NCBI RefSeq assembly: GCF_007990545.2 | Contig: NZ_AP019829.2 | Location: 1,364,001 to 1,428,000 of the forward strand | From: Leptotrichia wadei | GTDB lineage: Bacteria > Fusobacteriota > Fusobacteriia > Fusobacteriales > Leptotrichiaceae | Reading direction: 5' to 3' | DNA length: 64,000 bases | Shown here: piece after piece, positions 18,848 to 28,267 of the stretch | Layout of the letters: the number at the start of each line of letters is the position of its first letter | How positions within the stretch are numbered: the stretch's first letter is position 1 | Notes under the pieces: model-generated | What the model saw: only the letters and a program-made list of their open reading frames with translations | Databases searched by the model: none | Told to the model about the DNA's origin: nothing | Program-made: the position numbers and the translations under genes

Positions 18848-20848
18848 TTAAAATTCTGCTCCAAAACCTAATTTCAAAAGGCTATTTTTACTATCTCTTA
18901 ATTCATATGAAGTCTTAATTTTAAAATTATCTGAAATATTATATTTCAAACCAGCTTCCACATTAATAGTGCCACTTGCATAATTTAATGGTGCAATAGT
19001 ATACCTTCTAGAGTATTCTCTTTCAGAATGATAGGATTTTTTATTAAATCTCTGTTCGTATTCTAAATTACCAAATAAATCAAGTTTGCCAAATGATTTT
19101 TCTCCATACACTCCGACAATTCCTTCTGAGATAGTTTTGGATGTATTTGAAATATGTAATTTATCAATGCTTCCTTCCTTTACTTTTGTTATTCCTAGCC
19201 CGGCATAAGGTTTTACATACCCATTGTCAAATAAAAATTTATATCCAGCTTTTACGCTAAAATCTAAGATTTTTGATTTATATTCGGCATTCGCAATAGC
19301 TCCTAACCCGGTATTTGTATCAAATGCATGCTTATTTGAAGAATATATCATATTCCCTGTTAAATCTATATTATCATTAAAGTCATATTTACCATTTAAT
19401 CCAAACTGAGATGATGTTATTTTTTCTTTTACATTACTAAATTTCCCCTTGTAATTAACTTTTGATTTTTGAGAGCCGAAAACAGTTCCTAAAGAGAATT
19501 TTCCAAAATCTTTAGACACATCCGCTAAAACGCCGTCAGTATCTGAATCATACTGTACATTGCTTTCCTTATCCTTATATTTTCCACCATAATTTCCCAT
19601 ATAGGCAATATCAATCTTATACTGCCCGTCTTTTGAATTTTCAAGATTTTTATAAATTGCGCTTCTTGCAGCTTTTGTTAAATCTAAATCAACCTTTGAA
19701 CGAGGCATTTCAACAGTAACTTTTTCTGCCGCCTGATTTTCAGGTGAAAATAAACTTCCTGTTTTTGGAGTAAAGTTATTAATTGTCATCATCAGATCTT
19801 CAAAATATGTAGGTAAGTCGTCATACCCGTTGGGATAAGCATTCGTATCTGAAGTAATAAACAAATTTCCTGCATTACGTTCACGAGATAATTTTATAAT
19901 TTCTTCATATTGTTCTGGCGTCGCATTATAAATTACATGTAAAATATGATTGGAATTTGCAGGATCCTTTTCAAATTCGGATGTTCTGGCACGATAATTA
20001 TTCAAATATTCCGTTGCGCTAACTTCCTGAGTCATCCAAATATCAGCATAAGGTGCGATTCCATCTCTGATTCCCCATCCATTATTTGCAATAACGGTCA
20101 TTTCTGGATATTTAGACTTTATATAATTATAAATTTTAGCCATATAATCAATTTGTGCCTGAGTCGCTCCTCCTTCAATTTCATCGATAAAATATCCCGC
20201 TATATTTTCTCTTCCATAAAAATTGACAAAATTATCAATATCAGCATAAACTAAATCAAGATTTCTAGTAGAACCATGCGTATATGTATATCCTATATTT
20301 TTTATTCCTGCCGCTTTATTTCTCGCTATCTGTTCCATATCTTCATCTCTTTTAACCAAATATTGCTGATGAGGATCTCCAGACGGCGCAGCTTTATATG
20401 AACCAAAAGCTACATAAGGGATTAATCCACCTCCAACATCTGTGATTCCTTTCCAAAAAGAAGCATTGACACCACTCTTTCCAGTCCATCGAAATGCAGG
20501 CATAACAACTTGCTGGCTTTTTATAATTTCATTATCAGAATCTTTATGTTTTTTTGAAAATCCTCCCATATATTCCAAATTAATCTGTATTCTATCAGGA
20601 TCATCAATAATTTCTTTTTTAGTGTTAAAATTGCTATTCTGCTTAAAATTACGTTTTTCTGAAATAGAATTATCTGAAATTAATTTTTCTGAACTGTTTT
20701 TTGCTTCCAAATTTTCCGCAATCTTATTTTCATTTTCTGATATTTTTATCAAATTATCTGTATCGTCTTTAGAATTTGTATTTCCATAACTTATTCCAGT
20801 AATTCCTGCCATTATGCAAGGTAATATTTTTTTTAATTGTTTTTTCAT
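18848..20848 (-). CDS. Autotransporter with spherulin-4-like glycosidase passenger
   Basis: From the ATG at 20848 (RBS AGGGAG seven bases upstream; an in-frame start 15 codons earlier is less likely) the product has 666 residues. Residues 1-22 form a signal peptide, 25-85 a charged linker. Residues about 112-360 resemble the spherulin-4 family (Sph3-like, GH135), a TIM barrel: VVMPAFRW, YVAFGSY, GIKNIGYTYT, GYFIDEIEGG with adjacent Asp222-Glu223, VIANNGW and WMTQEVS with Glu275. In GH135 an Asp-Glu pair and a later Glu are catalytic. Residues about 410-666 are an autotransporter beta-barrel of amphipathic strands (NVEAGLKYNIS, KTSYELRDS) ending in Phe. The passenger is probably displayed on or released from the outer membrane and may cut galactosamine-type polysaccharide; substrate is inference. 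It is monocistronic. Confidence 0.8.
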   Translation of the reverse strand: MKKQLKKILPCIMAGITGISYGNTNSKDDTDNLIKISENENKIAENLEAKNSSEKLISDNSISEKRNFKQNSNFNTKKEIIDDPDRIQINLEYMGGFSKKHKDSDNEIIKSQQVVMPAFRWTGKSGVNASFWKGITDVGGGLIPYVAFGSYKAAPSGDPHQQYLVKRDEDMEQIARNKAAGIKNIGYTYTHGSTRNLDLVYADIDNFVNFYGRENIAGYFIDEIEGGATQAQIDYMAKIYNYIKSKYPEMTVIANNGWGIRDGIAPYADIWMTQEVSATEYLNNYRARTSEFEKDPANSNHILHVIYNATPEQYEEIIKLSRERNAGNLFITSDTNAYPNGYDDLPTYFEDLMMTINNFTPKTGSLFSPENQAAEKVTVEMPRSKVDLDLTKAARSAIYKNLENSKDGQYKIDIAYMGNYGGKYKDKESNVQYDSDTDGVLADVSKDFGKFSLGTVFGSQKSKVNYKGKFSNVKEKITSSQFGLNGKYDFNDNIDLTGNMIYSSNKHAFDTNTGLGAIANAEYKSKILDFSVKAGYKFLFDNGYVKPYAGLGITKVKEGSIDKLHISNTSKTISEGIVGVYGEKSFGKLDLFGNLEYEQRFNKKSYHSEREYSRRYTIAPLNYASGTINVEAGLKYNISDNFKIKTSYELRDSKNSLLKLGFGAEF

Positions 20849-20925
20849 ATCTATGCTCCCTAATAATCCAAAATCTTGCCTTGGTAATTGCACACTTTAT
20901 TAATATTAAGAAGTTTAAACATAAA

Positions 20926-21819
20926 TTAATAAACTTCCGCACCCTTCAAATTAATCTTCTTCTTCTCAATAGTCCAGTTATCCGATAATTCTGCAAGTTC
21001 CTTTTTCATATTTTCCAAGAACTCGTCATTATCGTAATTTAATGAAATTAAAGTCGGACCTGCACCGCTTATATATTCTCCTAAAGCACCGTGTTTTTTA
21101 GATGCTTCAAAGATTTTTTCTGAATTGTTTATTAGTGCAAATCTGTAAGGCTGATGGATTTTGTCGCCTAAAAGGAAGCGTAAGTTGTCGTATTCTCCTT
21201 TGTTAAAAGCATTTACAAGTAATCCTAGTTTTGAAATGTTGTTTATTGCATCAGAAACTAGGTACATTTTTGGCAATACGCTTCTTGCTTTTTCTGTAGA
21301 TAATTTAAAATTTGGAATCATTACATAAAAGCATAAATCATCAGAACTTATTAGCGAACTGTAAACAAGGTTTTCCTTATCATGAGCAGTAAGTACCATT
21401 CCTCCGAAAATTGCAGGTACTACATTGTCAGGGTGTCCTTCCATTTCCACAGCAAGTTTTGCTACTTCGTTAATATCCAGCACATCTCCCGCAAATTTGT
21501 TTGCAATCAAAATTCCAGCAACGATAGCTGATGAGCTGCTCCCAAGCCCACGTGAAATTGGAATATCATTTCTTACAATATTTACTTTATAACTTGGAAT
21601 ATTTTTTACTAAATGTTTTTCGGTATATTTTATTGCTTCAAAAATTAAATTGTCCTCAATCGGAATTGAAAACGGTTTTCCATTTTCCAAAAATTCAATT
21701 TTATTGCTTTCTTCTACTTCGAGTTCCAAAAAATAATCCAATGCAACTCCTAAACAATCATAACCTACACCAATATTGGCCGATGTCCCCGGCACTTTTA
21801 CCTTAAATTTTAAACCCAT
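20926..21819 (-). CDS. thrB: Homoserine kinase
   Basis: ThrB phosphorylates homoserine with ATP on the way to threonine. The 297-residue GHMP kinase has the N-terminal VPGTSANIGVGYDCLG and the glycine/serine-rich ATP loop RGLGSSSSAIVAGI, and the C-terminal GAYISGAGPT-like GEYISGAGPTLISL. I place the start at 21819 (MGLKFKVKVPG), preceded by AAAGGA; an upstream in-frame ATG would add 18 residues with no family similarity. It lies 31 bp after a membrane protein of unknown function and no threonine synthase is nearby. Confidence 0.93.
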   Translation of the reverse strand: MGLKFKVKVPGTSANIGVGYDCLGVALDYFLELEVEESNKIEFLENGKPFSIPIEDNLIFEAIKYTEKHLVKNIPSYKVNIVRNDIPISRGLGSSSSAIVAGILIANKFAGDVLDINEVAKLAVEMEGHPDNVVPAIFGGMVLTAHDKENLVYSSLISSDDLCFYVMIPNFKLSTEKARSVLPKMYLVSDAINNISKLGLLVNAFNKGEYDNLRFLLGDKIHQPYRFALINNSEKIFEASKKHGALGEYISGAGPTLISLNYDNDEFLENMKKELAELSDNWTIEKKKINLKGAEVY

Positions 21820-21850
21820 CTTTATTCCTTTCTTTTTATCATCATAATTT

Positions 21851-22525
21851 CTATAAGAATAGCCTTGCAGCAAGACTCAATCTAAAAATACAACAAAATA
21901 TTAATAATAAATACATAACTTTATAATTTTTATTATCTTTCATAAAATACAACACAGCTAATGAAATAATTACAAAATCAATAAATGTAGGTAAAAATAT
22001 TATATTTACAAAAATAAATAATAAACCTATCCAATAATTTATTCCTAATAATGAAAATCCTGTATGAAATATATCTTCAAATAAACAGAAATATAAAACT
22101 ATTATACAAATATAATACTTGTATGCCTTGCTCTTTTTTCTTATAAATATATATGGCAGACCAAATAGTATAAAAAACAGAAGTTCTCCGTTTAAATATT
22201 TTGCATTTAGTATAATTTTTGAAAAATATTCAATGTCGAATAATTTTATTCCCATTAATAATGTCTGTCTATTCAAATAAAATAAAGTAATGCTTTGGAA
22301 AATAAAAATTTCAAAATCAAAAACAAATTTATTTCCAAATTTATCATTTTCTTTTTTTACAAAAGAATTTAAAATAGAAAATATTAAACCTGCATTTGTT
22401 ATAAAAAATAAATTATTTTTAGATAATACTATTGATACTGTCAGAAAAATTATTTTCAAATAATTTAAAAAATCTACCTTCTTTATTAATTTTTTCAATT
22501 CCTTAAAATACTTACTTGCATCCAT
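21851..22525 (-). CDS. Membrane protein of unknown function
   Basis: I do not recognise this 224-residue protein. It has about six hydrophobic segments and few charged loops (one is FVKKENDKFGNKF near residue 55), so it is an integral inner-membrane protein. It sits between serA (27 bp upstream) and thrB (31 bp downstream), in a likely transcription unit of serine and threonine genes, which might hint at a role in amino-acid handling, but nothing in its sequence proves that. Phe and Ile are very frequent, as in other membrane proteins of this genome. Confidence 0.7.
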   Translation of the reverse strand: MDASKYFKELKKLIKKVDFLNYLKIIFLTVSIVLSKNNLFFITNAGLIFSILNSFVKKENDKFGNKFVFDFEIFIFQSITLFYLNRQTLLMGIKLFDIEYFSKIILNAKYLNGELLFFILFGLPYIFIRKKSKAYKYYICIIVLYFCLFEDIFHTGFSLLGINYWIGLLFIFVNIIFLPTFIDFVIISLAVLYFMKDNKNYKVMYLLLIFCCIFRLSLAARLFL

Positions 22526-22552
22526 TTGTTAATTATCAACTTTCAAAAAATA

Positions 22553-24145
22553 CTATATTGTCAAATCCAAGTAATGAGCCCATTTTATTTGACTCAATTC
22601 TCGTAGTGCCTTTAATGTTCTTCTTCCAACTTCATTATCTACTGTTAAAAGCATAATTGCACTATTTTCACGTCTACCAACGTTCATTGTGGCAATATTT
22701 ATATTTCCTCTTCCTAAAGTTGCTCCTACAGCTCCGATAACTCCTGGGACATCTTCATTCCCTAAATAAATCATATTGTCAGAAATTGCCATATCCACAT
22801 CATGATTTTTTATACTTACAATTCTTTCTTCATTATTCATTCCGATTGTTCCAACAACATAGATTTTTTTACCATCTTCATTTGTTATTACAAATTCTAT
22901 TGCTGAAGAATAATTTTTATATTTATGATCTTTTTTATTTATTGAAATATTAATTCCTCTTTTTTCAGCTAATGGTTTTGAATTAATGTAATTTACTTCT
23001 TCCTTTAATACAGGCTCTAAAATTCCTTTAATTGCAGTTGAATCTACAAGAGCTGTTTCTTGTTCTGCAATTTCTCCATAATAATTAATGGCAACATTTG
23101 TAATTGGAGTTTTTTCAATTTGGAAATAAATTTTTCCTAATTTTTCAGCTAAATTTATGTACGGTTTTACAATTAAGAATTCCTCTCTTCCAATTGCAGG
23201 CAAGTTTACAGCTGTTTCAACTATTTCTCCACGAAGTCCATTCAATACCTGCTTTACAACCTGAGTTCCGACATTTCGCTGTGCTTCATAAGTTGTTGCT
23301 CCAATGTGTGGAGTTGTAACCACATTGTCAAATTCATATAAAACACATTCTGAACGTGGTTCAACAGCATGTACATCATATCCAAAACTTGCAATTTTTC
23401 CACTTCTTAATCCTTCTGCCACAGCTTCTTCATTAAAAAGTCCTCCACGTGCTGCATTTACAAGTCTTACCCCATCCTTTAACTTGTGAATATTTTCAGC
23501 ATTTATCATATCCAAAGTTTCCTTCGTTTTAGGTGTATGAATAGTTATCACATCTGCCTTTTCCATTAATTCATCAAGCGTTTTAGCTTTTTCACAGCCA
23601 TATCTCTTGAATCTTTCATCTGAAATATACGGATCATAAGCAACAAGTTTCATTCCAAATGCCTTCATTCTTGTAGCAACTAATCCACCAATTCTTCCAA
23701 GTCCGATAATTCCCAATGTTTTTTCAAACAATTCGTTTCCAACAAAAATTTCTCTTTCCCATTTTCCACTTTTAATAAAATTATTTGCCGCAACAATATT
23801 TCTCGCAGAAGCAATCATAAGCCCAATCGCAATTTCACAAGCTGAAACCGTATTACTATCTGGAGTATTCGCCACAATTACACCATGTGCAGTTGCTTCT
23901 GGAATATTTATATTATCTGTCCCATTTCCAGCACGCCCTACTATTTTCAAATTTTTAGCCTTATCCAGCAATTCCTTATCTACTTTTATAACGCTTCTCA
24001 CAATCAAAGCATCATATTCATGAATTATTTCCAAAATTTCTTCCCGTGAAATTCCCACTTTCACATCAACCTTTACATCTCTAGCATTTTGCAGCCTAGC
24101 AACCGCTTCATCATCAATATATTCACCAACTAAAACTTTATACAT
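22553..24145 (-). CDS. serA: D-3-phosphoglycerate dehydrogenase
   Basis: SerA oxidises 3-phosphoglycerate with NAD as the first step of serine synthesis. The 530-residue long form has a substrate domain split around a Rossmann domain (GIIGLGRIGGLVATRM), the catalytic His in PHIGATTYEAQ with the upstream Arg and Glu, an intervening ASB domain (about 320-450) and a C-terminal ACT domain (VPGVIGAVGATLGRGNINIATM) that probably senses serine. GAGGAGG precedes the start. It has its own promoter and leads toward the unknown membrane gene and thrB. Confidence 0.96.
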   Translation of the reverse strand: MYKVLVGEYIDDEAVARLQNARDVKVDVKVGISREEILEIIHEYDALIVRSVIKVDKELLDKAKNLKIVGRAGNGTDNINIPEATAHGVIVANTPDSNTVSACEIAIGLMIASARNIVAANNFIKSGKWEREIFVGNELFEKTLGIIGLGRIGGLVATRMKAFGMKLVAYDPYISDERFKRYGCEKAKTLDELMEKADVITIHTPKTKETLDMINAENIHKLKDGVRLVNAARGGLFNEEAVAEGLRSGKIASFGYDVHAVEPRSECVLYEFDNVVTTPHIGATTYEAQRNVGTQVVKQVLNGLRGEIVETAVNLPAIGREEFLIVKPYINLAEKLGKIYFQIEKTPITNVAINYYGEIAEQETALVDSTAIKGILEPVLKEEVNYINSKPLAEKRGINISINKKDHKYKNYSSAIEFVITNEDGKKIYVVGTIGMNNEERIVSIKNHDVDMAISDNMIYLGNEDVPGVIGAVGATLGRGNINIATMNVGRRENSAIMLLTVDNEVGRRTLKALRELSQIKWAHYLDLTI

Positions 24146-24550
24146 ATTTCCTCCTCACAATTCTGTAATCTATATCTAATATATTATCATAAATTAAGCC
24201 ACAATTCAATATATATGCCAATTCTTTATAAATCCACCTAAAGTCTGAATAGCAGTTCTCAAATTCATTCTACCATAAATATAAAAATTAAAAAATTATA
24301 GATTTACAATTTATCATATTTATTATATAATATACCCAAATTATTTTTATATTGAACTATTTAAAACTAATACTAAAATTTCATTTTAAAATAAGCAAAA
24401 ATCTTACTTTTTATAAAATATAATTATAATCTGAAATTAATTATTGAAAAATCTTGTTTTTTTTTATAAATCAAACATATTATAGTTTTAAGTTCTGTTT
24501 TAAATTAATTTTTTATGCTTTATATTAAAATAAAAAAGGAGAATCACAAT
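24146..24550. other. 405-bp divergent intergenic region
   Basis: The region separates the divergent serA and AI-2E transporter genes. It holds the serA promoter and a T-rich stretch before the transporter. No riboswitch, T-box signature or small ORF with a ribosome site was found. Confidence 0.5.
24181..24209 (-). promoter_or_regulatory. Promoter of serA
   Basis: On the minus strand TTGAAT (24204-24209) and TAATAT (24181-24186) are 17 bp apart, about 40 bases before the serA start. Confidence 0.55.
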
Positions 24551-25696
24551 ATGGCAAGTTACAAAAATTTTGACTTTAAAAAACTGTATTTTATCGTGTA
24601 TATTGCCTTAATTTTAATAGTCGTATTTTTAGCATTTAAATTGGGGATATTTTTATTTCCATTTACAATAGCGCTATTTTTTTCAATATTAACACGGCCA
24701 TTTACACGATTTTTACAAAATAAGCTGAAACTTTCAAAAAAACTTTCAACGATAATTTCAATCGTATCATTTTTACTTATATTTTTTGGAATTATTGGCT
24801 GGGGATCGCTAAAACTAATAAGTGAAATTTATAAATTATCTCAAAATCTTAACAGCTACAGTGAAATGATGCAAAAACTTTGGACTGACGGCATGGAAAA
24901 AGTTTATGCCTATTTGGGAAATTTCCCATCAGGCTTTACAAAGCAAGTAAATGATACGATAAATGCTTTTATTTCCACAGGTTCTGCAAAGCTCGGAATT
25001 TTTATAAAAGGTTTAATCAATTTTATTACATCAATCCCTACTGTTATTTTATATATCTGTATTACAATTTTAGCAACTTTTTTTATTAGCCTTGACAAAG
25101 ATGAAATCGTAGTTTTTTTAGAGCATCAGTTTCCAAAATCTTGGCTAGATAAAGTTTTCAATATAAAAACAGATATGTTTACAGTTCTTGGTTCCTACAT
25201 TAAGGCACAAATTATTTTAATGACAATTTGTTTCTTTGAACTTCTAATATGCCTAAATTTATTGTCATTTTTAGGATTAAATGTGCCTTATCCCCTACTA
25301 ATGTCCATAATTATCTGTTTAATTGATGCATTACCAATTTTAGGAGCAGGAACAATTTTAATTCCCTGGGCAGTCATTTCATTTGCATTGTCAGATATAA
25401 AACTAGGAATTGCACTAATAATAATTTATCTATTTGTCCTATCAGTAAGACAAATGATGGAACCAAAATTAGTAAGTCAAAATTTAGGAGTTCATCCTTT
25501 AATTACTTTAATTTCAATGTACTCAGGATTTAAGATTTTTGGAGTAATTGGATTTTTAATTGGGCCTATAGTAATGATTATTTTAAAAAATGTATTTTCA
25601 AAAGAGCTGGAAGTTGGATTTTTTAGAGATATTTTTGGAGATGGAGATACTTCCAGCAACAAAAAATCTAACAATAAAAAATTATTAAAAAAATAA
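24551..25696 (+). CDS. AI-2E family (PerM-like) transporter
   Basis: This 381-residue inner-membrane protein has about eight membrane segments and the family layout: two N-terminal spans, a large hydrophilic part, and a C-terminal bundle with the conserved LPILGAGTILIPWA and GVIGFLIGPI motifs. Members export varied solutes, among them AI-2 and sodium; the substrate here cannot be assigned. I place the start at 24551 (MASYKNFDF) because AAAGGAG lies about ten bases upstream; an ATG 12 codons earlier has no ribosome site. It is a single gene facing the OmpA gene, sharing a terminator. Confidence 0.9.
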   Translation: MASYKNFDFKKLYFIVYIALILIVVFLAFKLGIFLFPFTIALFFSILTRPFTRFLQNKLKLSKKLSTIISIVSFLLIFFGIIGWGSLKLISEIYKLSQNLNSYSEMMQKLWTDGMEKVYAYLGNFPSGFTKQVNDTINAFISTGSAKLGIFIKGLINFITSIPTVILYICITILATFFISLDKDEIVVFLEHQFPKSWLDKVFNIKTDMFTVLGSYIKAQIILMTICFFELLICLNLLSFLGLNVPYPLLMSIIICLIDALPILGAGTILIPWAVISFALSDIKLGIALIIIYLFVLSVRQMMEPKLVSQNLGVHPLITLISMYSGFKIFGVIGFLIGPIVMIILKNVFSKELEVGFFRDIFGDGDTSSNKKSNNKKLLKK

Positions 25697-25734
25697 GATG
25701 CCAAAATGAATTTGAAAAAGTATAAAAGAAAAAA

Positions 25735-25768
25735 AAGAAGGACAGTTTTTACACTTGTCCTTTTTTTA
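25735..25768. terminator. Bidirectional terminator
   Basis: AGGACA (25739-25744) pairs with TGTCCT (25756-25761); a T-run follows on the plus strand and an A-run precedes it. The hairpin overlaps the last codons of the convergent OmpA gene. Confidence 0.75.
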
Positions 25769-26516
25769 CAAATCTAAATTCAACTCGACGATTACTTCCT
25801 CTTCCTTCACTTGTTTCATTACTTTTAGCTGGATTATTTTCTCCACGTCCTATTATTCCAACTATTCTATCCTTTGAAAGTCCTAATTCTATTAATTTTG
25901 AACTAACTATTTCAGCTCTTCTAAGCGACAATCGTTTATTATATGAAGCCATACCACTTGTATCAGTATATCCAATAATTGATACAAGAAAATCATTTTT
26001 TTCAATATAATCTTTTACATCATTTAATACAGGGTAAGCCTCTTTTTTCAAATCAGTACTGTTTTTATGAAAATTTAACTCATCTGAACTTAAAGAAATA
26101 ATTTCTGATTTTGACATTTGAACTTTTTCAGGATTATTTATAGGTTTCTTTTGAATTTCAAAAACTTCAGGCTGTGAAATTATTGACGAATCTTCTTTTT
26201 CAGATTGTGACTGTATTGTTTCAGAATTTTGAGAAGATGAAGCCTTATCATTATTAACAATTTTTGTTCCACTACCATCTTCCTTTAATATAACTGTTAT
26301 TAAATCAGGATTATCTTCAGATGAATTAATTTTTGAGGATGTTCTTTCAGGATTTGGTGTATCTAACGTAGGAACATCTTTTATATCTTGCTGTATATCC
26401 GCCATATTTGGACGTATTATATCTTTTCGCATTTCAGAAGTAGTTATTTTTTCAGAAGCTAGAGGTACTGTCATTGCCACCATTGAAGAAACTGCAACTA
26501 ATGTTGGTTTTTTCAT
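25749..26516 (-). CDS. OmpA family peptidoglycan-binding protein
   Basis: The 255-residue protein starts with a signal peptide (MKKPTLVAVSSMVAMTVPLA). A long Ser/Glu/Asn-rich, probably flexible region (about 30-150) follows. The C-terminal OmpA domain (about 150-255) is complete, with the FHKNSTDLK, GYTDTSG and the NRRVEF segments that bind diaminopimelate-type peptidoglycan. There is no N-terminal beta-barrel and no lipobox, so it is probably a periplasmic wall-anchoring protein rather than a porin. It is monocistronic. Confidence 0.85.
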   Translation of the reverse strand: MKKPTLVAVSSMVAMTVPLASEKITTSEMRKDIIRPNMADIQQDIKDVPTLDTPNPERTSSKINSSEDNPDLITVILKEDGSGTKIVNNDKASSSQNSETIQSQSEKEDSSIISQPEVFEIQKKPINNPEKVQMSKSEIISLSSDELNFHKNSTDLKKEAYPVLNDVKDYIEKNDFLVSIIGYTDTSGMASYNKRLSLRRAEIVSSKLIELGLSKDRIVGIIGRGENNPAKSNETSEGRGSNRRVEFRFVKKGQV

Positions 26517-26694
26517 AATTTATTCTTCCTCCTTCTACACAATTATTTTTTCATTAATACAGCTTCCTCCATTTAAATATTAGATTATCATAACTTTATT
26601 CAGTAATAATCAAAATTCTTTACTACTGAATAAACAAAATATAATTTTTAGTTTTCAAATGGAGACCAGTATTAATAAAATTTAGTCTAAATTT

Positions 26695-27438
26695 TTATTT
26701 TTGACTATTTTCTAAATCATATTTTTTGATTAATTCATCATATTTACCATTTTCTCTCATTTTTTTCAATTCAGCATTTATTTGTTTTATCAATTCTGGA
26801 TTTTTTCCTTTGTCAATAGCCATTGCCATTCCAATTGAAGCAGGTTTTTCATCAAAAATTTCCATTTCAGGATTTTTCTTCATATATTCAGTAGCAACTG
26901 CCTTTTCCAAAATAATTGCATCAATTTTTCCTGCCTTTAAATCTAAAATTATATTTACAGTACTTTCATTCGGTACAACTGTAGCCCCTTTAATAGTTCT
27001 GGCTTCAATTTCTTGAATTGTCCCCAATTGCACTCCAATCTTTTTACCGCTTAAGCTATTTGGAGTAACCGAATTATTACCTTTTCTTCTCAAATAAGTT
27101 TCTTTAGAAATAAAATAGTCATCTGTAAAATCAACTGATTTTTTTCTTTGTTCAGTAGAACTCATTCCAGAAACAATAATATCAATTTTTCCAGCCTTTA
27201 ATGACGGAATAAGCCCATCAAACGACTGATCTATAATTTCAATTTTATATCCAAGATTTTTCCCAATTTCATTAATCATGTCAACATCAAATCCTGTTAT
27301 TTTACCATTTTCAACATATTCAAACGGCGCAAAAATCGCATTTAATCCAACTCTTAATTTTTTTTCTCCGTTATCTTTTTTTCCACATGACATAACTCCA
27401 AAAATTAACAATGTCAATACTAAAAATATTTTTTTCAT
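26695..27438 (-). CDS. Amino-acid ABC transporter binding lipoprotein (paralogue 1)
   Basis: A 247-residue solute-binding protein (family 3) for polar amino acids. The lipobox is VMSCGKK, so Cys18 is lipidated and the protein sits in the periplasm on the inner membrane. Typical blocks follow: LRVGLNAIFAPFEYVENGKITGFDVDMI, GLIPSLKAGKIDIIVSGMS, and the late YDELIKKYDLEN. It is the last gene of the operon permease-ATPase-binding protein 2-binding protein 1. It is a close paralogue of its neighbour, with differences in the specificity region. Confidence 0.9.
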   Translation of the reverse strand: MKKIFLVLTLLIFGVMSCGKKDNGEKKLRVGLNAIFAPFEYVENGKITGFDVDMINEIGKNLGYKIEIIDQSFDGLIPSLKAGKIDIIVSGMSSTEQRKKSVDFTDDYFISKETYLRRKGNNSVTPNSLSGKKIGVQLGTIQEIEARTIKGATVVPNESTVNIILDLKAGKIDAIILEKAVATEYMKKNPEMEIFDEKPASIGMAMAIDKGKNPELIKQINAELKKMRENGKYDELIKKYDLENSQK

Positions 27439-27464
27439 ATTTTTTCCTCACTTTCTTTAATTTT

Positions 27465-28223
27465 TTAATTTTTTCCTGTTTCCAAACCATATTTTTTAAC
27501 TAATTCATCATATTTTCCATTTTTCTTTAACTTTTTCAAGTCTTCATTTATTTTCTTAATAATTTCTGTATTTTTTCCCTTATTAAAAGCAATCGCCATA
27601 CCATAAGGCAATTTTTCTTCATAAAAAACTTCTATATCAGGATTTTTTTTAATAAATTCCTTCGCAACAATATTTTCCAAAATTACCGCATCAGTTTTCC
27701 CATTTTTCAAATCTAATATCAAATTAATAGTTGCATCATTTGTTACAACATTTGCATTTTTTATTTTTCTAGCTTCCAGCTCTTGAATTGTTCCTAACTG
27801 AACTCCAATTTTTTTACCAGCCAGACTTTCCTTTGAAGTGAGTTGGTTATTTCCCTTCTTTTTAAGAAACATTTGTGTTGACTTGTAATATTCATCTGTG
27901 AAATCAACTGATCTTTTACGTTCTTCAGTTGCACTCATTCCAGAGATAATCGCATCTAATTTCCCTGCCTTTAATGACGGAATAAGAGCATCAAACGGCT
28001 GAACCTTCATTTCAATTTCATATCCCAAATCCTTCCCAATTTGTTTTATCAAATCAATATCAAATCCAACAAGCTCTCCCTTTTCAATATATCCAAACGG
28101 AGGAAATACTCCATCAGTTCCCACTACAAGTTTTTTTACTCCCTTGTTATCAGCATTATTTTTATTGCCACAAGACAAAATTCCAAAAACTATCATTGTG
28201 ATCACTACTAATACTTTTTTCAT
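27465..28223 (-). CDS. Amino-acid ABC transporter binding lipoprotein (paralogue 2)
   Basis: A 252-residue family 3 solute-binding lipoprotein with lipobox ILSCGNK (Cys18). It parallels its downstream neighbour along the whole length (VGTDGVFPPFGYIEKGELVGFDIDLI, ALIPSLKAGKLDAIISGMS, YDELVKKYGLET), which points to a tandem duplication. The first ligand-binding block differs (NAIFAPFEY against DGVFPPFGY), so the two may bind different amino acids and share one permease. Confidence 0.9.
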   Translation of the reverse strand: MKKVLVVITMIVFGILSCGNKNNADNKGVKKLVVGTDGVFPPFGYIEKGELVGFDIDLIKQIGKDLGYEIEMKVQPFDALIPSLKAGKLDAIISGMSATEERKRSVDFTDEYYKSTQMFLKKKGNNQLTSKESLAGKKIGVQLGTIQELEARKIKNANVVTNDATINLILDLKNGKTDAVILENIVAKEFIKKNPDIEVFYEEKLPYGMAIAFNKGKNTEIIKKINEDLKKLKKNGKYDELVKKYGLETGKN

Positions 28224-28267
28224 GCTACACTACCTTTCTATTGTAAAATTACTATTACAATTTTTAT

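Noticed and set aside
24146-24550. T-box or serine-responsive riboswitch before serA
   Set aside because: No specifier-loop or GGGTGG-type antiterminator signature was found; the promoter is only about 40 bases from the start.
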